From positions 1 to 7,344 of the forward strand of contig CAZZBK010000207.1 of the NCBI GenBank assembly GCA_964652155.1: a stretch of 7,344 nucleotides of DNA. The letters are read 5' to 3'. A program made the position numbers and the translations under genes. Positions 1 through 4,892 of the stretch are shown one piece after another (position 1 is the stretch's first letter; every line of letters begins with the position of its first letter). The DNA is from CAZZBK01 sp964652155. Lineage in GTDB: Bacteria > Planctomycetota > Planctomycetia > Pirellulales > PNKZ01. The notes beneath the pieces are model-generated. The model did no database searches. It was not told the DNA's origin and worked only from the letters and a program-made list of their open reading frames with translations.

Positions 1-55
1 GGATGAGGGATGAGGGATGAGGGATGAGGGATGAGGGATGAGGGATGAGGGATGA
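1..55. repeat. Heptamer tandem array (GGATGAG, about 7.9 copies)
   Basis: Seven perfect copies of GGATGAG are followed by a partial eighth copy (GGATGA) at 50-55, and the array runs off the left edge of the window, so its full length is unknown. It ends 213 bp before the chosen start of the Fae-like gene. The unit is not a multiple of three and no gene is seen across it, so it is an intergenic microsatellite that could change length by slippage. No regulatory role is shown. Confidence 0.95.
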
Positions 56-254
56 TCGCGCGGCTGACTTGCCCGCGTGCTTGGCATCGTCAATGATTGG
101 AGCGATCTTCGTTTTTTCCCTTATCGTTTGAAAATCGATCTGAACGGCGCTACGAGCCCTGTTGTTGGGCTCTGCGACGAGCTATTCTCGTGTCGCTCAG
201 GAACCTTGCTGCCAGCGGCAGTTTGCATACCACCTCACCCAGTATCACCCCAGC

Positions 255-260
255 GGAGAA
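255..260 (+). promoter_or_regulatory. Ribosome binding site deciding the GTG start at 269
   Basis: GGAGAA lies 8 bases before the GTG at 269-271. This, together with the Fae homology beginning shortly after that codon, favours the GTG over the upstream in-frame start at 77, which would add 64 residues with no family resemblance. Confidence 0.6.
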
Positions 261-268
261 CCTGCACC

Positions 269-859
269 GTGGCGAAGAAAAATAAAAAGGCCCAGAAGAA
301 GAGCAAGCAGAAGGTCAGCGGGCGGATCGTCCTCCGCACGGGCGAAGCCCTGGTCGAGGCGGAACAACCCTGGTCGGCCGCTGAGCCCGAGGTGGTTATT
401 GGCGAGTTGGACGGCCCGGTCGGCTATGCGCTGGCCAACTTGATCGGCGATCAGGTGAAGGGGCACACTCGCGTGTTCGCGATCCTTAATAGCGACGTGC
501 AGGTTCGGCCCGCGACGGTGATGGTGAGCAAAGTGACCGTGAATAGCGAGAAGTACACCAATATTCTGATGGGCACGGTGCAGGCCGCGATTGCCCACGG
601 CGTGCTCGACGCGGTCCGCGCTGGCGACATACCCAAGAGCAAGGCCAACGACCTGGGGATTATTGTCTCGGTCTGGCTCGACCCGAGCGTGGTCGACGTC
701 GAGATTGATCACAAGGTGCTGTTCGAGACGAATCGCCAAGCGACAGCCAAGGCGATCCACAAGGCGCTCTGCAACGAGCCCTCGATCGATTGGCTGCTCG
801 AGAACCAGGACAGCGTGCCGCACTTCTTCCACCAGTTGGCGCTGGAAGGGAAGATATAA
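269..859 (+). CDS. Formaldehyde-activating enzyme (Fae) family protein, divergent
   Basis: True Fae condenses formaldehyde with tetrahydromethanopterin in the cytoplasm, and many planctomycetes carry this C1 pathway plus Fae paralogues. The 196-residue product matches the Fae core: GEALVE (25-30), the stretch around G45 to N57, KGHT (64-67), RPATVMVSKVT (80-90), TVQAAIAHGVLDAV (103-116), IPKSKANDLGIIVSVW (121-136) and an ATAKAIHKAL helix (158-167). It is somewhat longer than the roughly 170 residues of classic Fae because of a Lys-rich tail (eight Lys within residues 2-15) and a different C-terminus. Aligned by eye on G45 and N57, the catalytic His17 of Methylobacterium Fae falls on Glu39, so the classic reaction may be lost or altered. 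Family assignment is firm; enzymatic activity is uncertain. It converges on the HNH gene downstream, and no other C1 genes are visible here. The GTG start is chosen from the ribosome binding site at 255-260. Confidence 0.85.
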   Translation: MAKKNKKAQKKSKQKVSGRIVLRTGEALVEAEQPWSAAEPEVVIGELDGPVGYALANLIGDQVKGHTRVFAILNSDVQVRPATVMVSKVTVNSEKYTNILMGTVQAAIAHGVLDAVRAGDIPKSKANDLGIIVSVWLDPSVVDVEIDHKVLFETNRQATAKAIHKALCNEPSIDWLLENQDSVPHFFHQLALEGKI

Positions 860-885
860 CGGCACATCATCACGCCGCGCAGCCA

Positions 886-915
886 GTGGAGGAGTGGAGG
901 AGTGGAGGAGTGGAG
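886..915. repeat. Octamer tandem repeat (GTGGAGGA, 3.75 copies)
   Basis: GTGGAGGA begins at 886, 894 and 902, with a partial copy (GTGGAG) at 910-915. It lies in the 169-bp spacer between the converging Fae-like and HNH genes. An inverted version of the unit at 932-944 lets it form a hairpin. Confidence 0.9.
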
Positions 916-963
916 CTATCGCGTCAGCGCTACTCCTCCACTCCCCCGCTCCTCTGCTTTTTT
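899..963 (+). terminator. Candidate terminator for the Fae-like gene
   Basis: A perfect 13-bp stem pairs 899-911 with 932-944 around a 20-base loop. The same 3' arm can pair equally well with 891-903, one repeat unit earlier. Six T follow at 958-963, but 13 bases after the stem, further than in a classic intrinsic terminator. The position, 40 bases after the Fae-like stop and before an opposing gene, suits a terminator. No T-run is placed to serve the minus strand. Confidence 0.45.
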
Positions 964-1028
964 CACTCGGTGGTTAACAGCTTCGCCTTGATTGAGCCGG
1001 TTCACCGAATCTCGCGACGGACGCGCAG

Positions 1029-1718
1029 CTACTTCAGGTCGACCGACCAGTAGGCGTTGTCCAAGAACGATTTCCAGCTCTCGTACTTGGGGTTGCCCAG
1101 CTTGATCGAGAGCAACGGGCTGCGTTTGGGTTTGACCGGACTGCGAATCAAGTGCATGCCGGCCTCGGTCGGGGTGCGGCCACCCTTGCGGACATTGCAT
1201 TTGATGCAGGCGCAGACGATGTTTTCCCAACTGGTCTCGCCGCCGCGGCTGCGTGGCACGACGTGATCGAGGCTGAGCTCGACGGTCGGGAACCGTTTGC
1301 CGCAATACTGGCAGCGGTTGCTGTCGCGGGCGAACAAGTTGCGGCGGTTAAAGCGCACGCCCTGCTTGGGGAGCCGATCGTAGCCGAGCAACCGCACGAC
1401 GCGGGGCACCTGAATCTCGAACTGCACGCTGCGAATCCAGTCTTCGTGCGGCTCTTTGAATTGCGACTTGAGCTCGCTGATCTCGCGCCATGACTCGAAG
1501 GTGTAGTTGGCGTATTGCCCCCCTTCGTCGATGTGAATCACTTCGGCGAGGTCGCGAAACAATAGCGCAAACGCGCGACGCACATTGATAATGTGGACAG
1601 CTTGATAAAAGCGATTCAACACCAGCACGCTGGAGTTGATCGCCTCGCTCGCGGCAGGACGCGCGGGGTCAAGGGCAGGGTTGTAGAACGCGAAGGCTGT
1701 GTCTCCTGTGCTGGACAA
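1029..1718 (-). CDS. HNH endonuclease, planctomycete/cyanobacterial type
   Basis: The 229-residue product has a compact HNH (beta-beta-alpha-metal) nuclease domain: a zinc pair CQYC (C136, C139), the catalytic strand with D151-H152 in LSLDHVVPRSRGG, W165-E-N166, and a second zinc pair C171/C174 followed by N175 and RKGG. The third catalytic position is thus Asn (HNN form), common in this family. Before the domain is a conserved region beginning SSVLVLNRFYQAVH (29-42). After it comes a basic tail with KPKRSPLLS and a conserved C-terminus ending AYWSVDLK. Homologues are widespread single genes of unknown physiological role, annotated simply as HNH endonucleases; no methylase or phage context is present here. 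The start is uncertain. The first in-frame codon after the upstream stop is TTG at 1718 without a clear ribosome binding site, and family similarity begins only around residue 28, so a shorter protein is possible. Confidence 0.9.
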   Translation of the reverse strand: MSSTGDTAFAFYNPALDPARPAASEAINSSVLVLNRFYQAVHIINVRRAFALLFRDLAEVIHIDEGGQYANYTFESWREISELKSQFKEPHEDWIRSVQFEIQVPRVVRLLGYDRLPKQGVRFNRRNLFARDSNRCQYCGKRFPTVELSLDHVVPRSRGGETSWENIVCACIKCNVRKGGRTPTEAGMHLIRSPVKPKRSPLLSIKLGNPKYESWKSFLDNAYWSVDLK

Positions 1719-2137
1719 ACCATGACTGGATCACGCCACCAAGCGGATGTCGTTCGAGATAGGACAACGAATCTCCTGGCGGAGTTCACCGTGGCAGTTG
1801 CCGCGGCGCTCCCCAATCGACTTGTCGCATATTCATCACGACCTGTTTATTCTACCAATTGGCCGCGAGCGAGGAAAGTTTTTCTGAATTGTGGGCCCGA
1901 TGGCTTCGGGCACGCCTGTCGGCGACATTGCGCTTGTGCTTCGCCGCCTGCGCCGTGTCAAGAGCATTTTCTCGTTTGCCGCGATAGCACCTGCCCCGCT
2001 CAAAAAAAGCGGCGCAAGCCGACTTGCTCCACAGCGCACGTTGCTATTAGGATGAAACCTGTCGCAGATCAGTCGTGTGCTCGATCTGTGTTGGTTGCCC
2101 ACGAGCACGCCGCTCGTCCACAGGAGATCACGTTAAC
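1719..2137. other. Divergent intergenic spacer, 419 bp
   Basis: This spacer must hold the promoters for the minus-strand HNH gene and the plus-strand CxxC protein. Open frames across it read as low-complexity shadow translations with no family resemblance. A hairpin can form at 1895-1911 (GCCCGA/TCGGGC, 5-base loop). A weak plus-strand promoter candidate is TTGCTC at 2024-2029 and TATTAG at 2045-2050, with a short 15-bp spacer. The stretch at 1828-1860 is less GC-rich than its surroundings and could hold the HNH promoter, but I see no convincing boxes. Confidence 0.5.
2122..2126 (+). promoter_or_regulatory. Ribosome binding site for the small CxxC protein
   Basis: AGGAG lies 11 bases before the ATG at 2138, and no comparable site precedes the in-frame ATG at 2075. 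This decides the start in favour of 2138. Confidence 0.6.
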
Positions 2138-2446
2138 ATGTTGCATTACACGTGCGATCTATGTCAGCGGCCGCTGGATCCGAAAGACGACCTGCGTTAC
2201 GTCGTCAAGCTCGAAGTGTACGCTGCCTTCGATCCACTCAACCTCGACGATTGCGACAACGATCGCGACAACCTCGAGGAACTGGCCGACGCGCTCGATG
2301 GCGCCAGTGAGATCACCGAGAACGCCTTGCGAGACGACGTGTATCAGCAGATGCGGTTCGACCTCTGCCCGGAATGCCGCAAGCGTTTTCTCAAAAATCC
2401 GCTCGGACGCAAGGTGACCGAACAGTTCGATTTCAGCCAGAACTGA
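2138..2446 (+). CDS. Small conserved protein with paired CxxC motifs, possible zinc ribbon
   Basis: This is a 102-residue cytoplasmic-looking protein with no signal or membrane segment. CDLC (C6, C9) at the N-terminus and CPEC (C77, C80) near the C-terminus form a four-Cys set typical of a split zinc ribbon. The intervening part is acidic, rich in Asp and Glu with one further Cys at C39, and the C-terminal end is basic then aromatic (RKRFLKNPLGRK, then FDFS). I recognise it only as a type of conserved planctomycete hypothetical protein. Zinc binding is inferred from the motif pair, and no function can be assigned. It has its own ribosome binding site and stands 94 bp before the nuclease gene, from which it is separated by a tandem repeat, so co-transcription is possible but not shown. 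Confidence 0.75.
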   Translation: MLHYTCDLCQRPLDPKDDLRYVVKLEVYAAFDPLNLDDCDNDRDNLEELADALDGASEITENALRDDVYQQMRFDLCPECRKRFLKNPLGRKVTEQFDFSQN

Positions 2447-2462
2447 TTTTGCTCCTCGGTCT

Positions 2463-2534
2463 TATTTGCCCCACGGCACGGGTGCCTATTCGCCTGACGG
2501 CACGGGCGCCTATTTGCCCCACGGCACTGATGTC
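2463..2534. repeat. 24-bp tandem repeat, three imperfect copies
   Basis: Units begin at 2463, 2487 and 2511, each starting TATT and containing an ACGGCAC core. The first two end in GGGTGCC or GGGCGCC, and the third diverges at its end. The array lies just before the chosen start of the nuclease gene. Because 24 is a multiple of three it stays open in that frame and would encode a G-T-G-A-Y-containing octapeptide if translated, which inflates naive gene calls. Each of the first two units holds a short palindrome (GGCAC/GTGCC or a close variant). Confidence 0.85.
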
Positions 2535-2540
2535 GTTGCC

Positions 2541-3068
2541 ATGAGACTGCGGCGCAGATTGCCTCGTCGTCGCATGGCTCTGCTCTCGGCGGTCCCTGCC
2601 GTAGCGTTGTTGGGGTTGTTGCTGCGCTGGTGGCTGCTCGCTCCGGTTGCCTCGCGCGAGAATCTTGCCGAGGGGCGCTACGTCGTCGAGCGCGTGATCG
2701 ATGGCGATACACTCCAGCTTGTCGGCGGCGCGCGACTTCGACTGATGGGAGTCAATACCCCTGAAACGCTCGAGCGCTGGGGGCCCGAGGCGACCGAGTT
2801 CACGCGCCGCTGGGTCGCCGAGTCGGACTTCGTTGTGCGGCTGCAATTCGATCGCGAGCGGCTCGACCGTTTTGATCGTTATCTGGCGTATGTGTGGCGA
2901 GGCGATTCCTTGCTCAACGAGGAATTGTTGCGTGCCGGATTGGCGCGCTACGAGGGGCAATTCTCGTATTCGGTCACGATGAAACGCCGCTTTCAACGTG
3001 CGCAACAGCAAGCCCAGGCCGAGCATCTCGGCCTCTGGCAGTCGAATTTCGCCCCGAGCGACCCATAA
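2541..3068 (+). CDS. Membrane-anchored staphylococcal-nuclease-like (thermonuclease family) protein
   Basis: This is a 175-residue protein with an Arg-rich N-terminus (RLRRRLPRRR) followed by a hydrophobic helix at about 12-34, so an uncleaved anchor or signal peptide that places the nuclease outside the cytoplasm. The SNase/TNase fold follows: VIDGDTLQL (52-60, D56 matching SNase D21), RLMGVNTPE (67-75), DRFDR (109-113) and the LNEELLRAGLA helix (125-135), ending in GLWQ. By hand alignment the catalytic residues Arg35, Glu43 and Arg87 are kept as R67, E75 and R113. The calcium ligand Asp40 is replaced by N72, a substitution I recall from other SNase-like domains. Likely a Ca-dependent secreted nuclease of unknown target. 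I chose ATG 2541 because the sequence before it is the 24-bp repeat. ATG at 2574 is also possible, since neither has a clear ribosome binding site, but it would lose the basic N-terminus. Confidence 0.85.
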   Translation: MRLRRRLPRRRMALLSAVPAVALLGLLLRWWLLAPVASRENLAEGRYVVERVIDGDTLQLVGGARLRLMGVNTPETLERWGPEATEFTRRWVAESDFVVRLQFDRERLDRFDRYLAYVWRGDSLLNEELLRAGLARYEGQFSYSVTMKRRFQRAQQQAQAEHLGLWQSNFAPSDP

Positions 3069-3107
3069 CGGCCGGCGTCGGCTGAGTTGCCGCGGAGCGG
3101 AATCTCC

Positions 3108-3130
3108 CGGCCAAAACACCGGTTTTGCCG
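3108..3130 (+). terminator. Candidate hairpin after the nuclease gene
   Basis: CGG and CAAAAC (3108-3117, with C3111 bulged) pair with GTTTTGCCG (3122-3130) around an ACCG tetraloop, 39 bases after the nuclease stop. No T-run follows directly (ATTATAG), so its role as an intrinsic terminator is only suggested. Confidence 0.3.
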
Positions 3131-3200
3131 ATTATAGCGATCCGGCAATCGATTCCCGACGATCCGTGTGCAACAGGGGGTGCAAGCCGTTGGGCAAAGC

Positions 3201-3206
3201 TACAAT
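3201..3206 (+). promoter_or_regulatory. Candidate -10 box for the toroid operon
   Basis: TACAAT is a close match to the sigma-70 -10 consensus, in the context GCTACAATAA, 70 bases before the ATG at 3277. No good -35 hexamer is found at 16-18 bp upstream. This is the best promoter candidate in the 208-bp spacer between the nuclease and the first toroid gene. Confidence 0.35.
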
Positions 3207-3276
3207 AACTTGCAGGGGTGCGCGCGGCGAACGTGGTGTTGTCGCACGCCCTTGCTTATCGTCAGGACGCCGTTTC

Positions 3277-4884
3277 ATGGCCGACGTTCGCGCCACTACC
3301 GAGGCAGCTGCACCCACGGTGCCAAGCTCTGCGCCGATGGCTGCCGCGCCAGCATCTGCTCCTGCGCCGCAACGCGCCCCTCAACGCCAGCCCTCCGCGG
3401 TGAAGATCGAGACCAACGCGGTCGTCGCACGACACGTCAAATTGCGTCAACTCATCGCCTCGACCGCCGTCAGCACGCTGGCGCATGGCTTGGCGATGTT
3501 GCTGCTCGGCGGTTGGCTCATGGAGGCCGACCGTCACGACGAGCCGCGCGTGCTGATCGTGACCCGCTACGACAACACGCCGCCGCAGATCGAGACGGTC
3601 AAGCTCGATACGCCGCGCGACCTGATGCTCACACTGCATACGCAAGACGCGGTCGCGTCACCGTTCAAGGAGCCGTTGTCGGTGACGATCGACGCGCCCC
3701 GGCCCGACTCGGCCGCGTCAACCGAGACGCCGCAAGTGGCGTCGGCAACGGTGCTCGAAACGCCGGCCGCAACATCTTCGGCTCCGGGCGACTACGCCAG
3801 CGCCGTCTCGGCGGGCATCAACGGCTTGCGCAGCGCCGGCGGTCGACGTCTCGCGATCGTCGCGCGGGGCGGCACGGCCGCGAGTGAGTCGGCGGTCGAT
3901 CGCGCCTTGCAGTGGCTCGTGCAGCATCAACTCGGCGACGGCAGTTGGAGCTTCGATCATCGCGGCGGTAAATGCAAAGGCCAGTGTGGCGACCCCGGCG
4001 TGATGGTCGCCGCGCGCGTGGCGGCCACCTCGCTGGCACTACTGCCCATGCTGGGAGCCGGAAACACGCACAAGGATGGCCCCTACAAGAAACAGGTGCA
4101 GGCCGGGCTCAGCTTCCTGTACCGACAACTCGAACGGGACCCGCACGGCGACCTGACCGCCGGTGGCACGATGTACTCGCATGCCCTGGCGACGATCGTG
4201 TTGTGCGAGGCGCACACCATGACCCGCGATCGCTGGTTGCAAATCCCTGCCCAGCGGGCCCTCAATTTCATCTCCGCCGCGCAAGACCCGCTCGGAGGCG
4301 GTTGGCGCTACTCGCCGGGCCAGCCGGGCGACACCTCCGTCGTCGGCTGGCAAGTCATGGCGCTCAAGAGTGGCCAGAACGCCTACCTCAACGTCCCGCT
4401 GGCGACCTTGGGCGGAGCGAGCCGGTTCCTCGACAGCGTGCAAATCGAAGACGGCGCCGGCTATCTCTATATCGAGTCGCATCGCGAGCCACGCATCAGT
4501 ACCTCGGCCATCGGCCTGCTCACCCGCATGTACCTGGGCTGGTCGCGCGACAATCAGGGGCTCGAGCTGGGGGTCAAACGACTCGCGCTCGCCGGCCCCT
4601 CGGCGACCGATTACTACTACAACTACTACGCCACACAGGTCCTCTATCACTACGATGGCCCGTTGTGGGATGACTGGAACGCCAAGACTCGCGATCTGCT
4701 CGTGAGTCAGCAAGTTCGGCAAGGACACGCCTCGGGAAGCTGGTACACCGCCGGTGGACAGGACGAGCACAACGAAGTGGGCGGGCGGCTCTATTGCACC
4801 GCCATGGCCACGTTGACGCTCGAAGTCTACTACCGGCATCTGCCACTCTATCGGCAGCAGAAAGCTGACAAGCCGCAGCCCTGA
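3277..4884 (+). CDS. Membrane-anchored prenyltransferase/squalene-oxidase-repeat (alpha/alpha-toroid) protein, first paralogue
   Basis: The 535-residue product has four parts: an Ala/Pro-rich tail (1-40); one transmembrane helix at about 57-82 containing S66-x3-H70; a Thr/Ser/Pro-rich linker to about residue 185; and a C-terminal alpha/alpha-toroid domain (about 205-525). QW-like repeat signatures include LQWLVQHQLGDGSWSF (211-226), GGGWRYSPGQPGDT (340-353) and GHASGSWYTAGG (483-494). A CKGQC pair lies at C233/C237 and the end carries YCTAMATLTLEVYYRHLPLY. This architecture recurs in planctomycetes and is usually annotated prenyltransferase or squalene oxidase. The DxDD motif of squalene-hopene cyclases is absent, so terpene cyclisation is not supported. 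The predicted topology puts the toroid in the periplasm. Function is unknown; peptide or glycan binding is as plausible as catalysis. The start is ATG 3277 (AGGA at 3264-3267). The open frame runs upstream to 2998 but overlaps the nuclease gene. It is followed after 8 bp by its paralogue. Confidence 0.85.
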   Translation: MADVRATTEAAAPTVPSSAPMAAAPASAPAPQRAPQRQPSAVKIETNAVVARHVKLRQLIASTAVSTLAHGLAMLLLGGWLMEADRHDEPRVLIVTRYDNTPPQIETVKLDTPRDLMLTLHTQDAVASPFKEPLSVTIDAPRPDSAASTETPQVASATVLETPAATSSAPGDYASAVSAGINGLRSAGGRRLAIVARGGTAASESAVDRALQWLVQHQLGDGSWSFDHRGGKCKGQCGDPGVMVAARVAATSLALLPMLGAGNTHKDGPYKKQVQAGLSFLYRQLERDPHGDLTAGGTMYSHALATIVLCEAHTMTRDRWLQIPAQRALNFISAAQDPLGGGWRYSPGQPGDTSVVGWQVMALKSGQNAYLNVPLATLGGASRFLDSVQIEDGAGYLYIESHREPRISTSAIGLLTRMYLGWSRDNQGLELGVKRLALAGPSATDYYYNYYATQVLYHYDGPLWDDWNAKTRDLLVSQQVRQGHASGSWYTAGGQDEHNEVGGRLYCTAMATLTLEVYYRHLPLYRQQKADKPQP

Positions 4885-4892
4885 ACGCGCGT

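Noticed and set aside
1..55. CRISPR array
   Set aside because: The units are 7 bp and head to tail without spacers, so it is a simple microsatellite. The 24-bp repeats at 2463-2534 likewise have no spacers.
154..172. GAGCCC/GGGCTC hairpin upstream of the Fae-like gene as a riboswitch or terminator
   Set aside because: It has only a 6-bp stem, no following T-run, and no wider fold that matches a known riboswitch.
77..268. N-terminal extension of the Fae-like frame by 64 residues
   Set aside because: The translated stretch has no Fae resemblance and the start codon has no clear ribosome binding site, whereas GGAGAA at 255-260 is well placed for GTG 269.
1593..2417. Long plus-strand open frame across the HNH 5' end, the spacer and the CxxC gene
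   Set aside because: It is antisense to HNH and out of frame with the CxxC gene, with low-complexity composition: a shadow frame in GC-rich DNA.
2998..3276. Upstream extension of the first toroid frame
   Set aside because: It overlaps the end of the nuclease gene and then crosses the spacer and the candidate promoter. The translation is Arg/Ser-rich with no family resemblance, and ATG 3277 has AGGA upstream.
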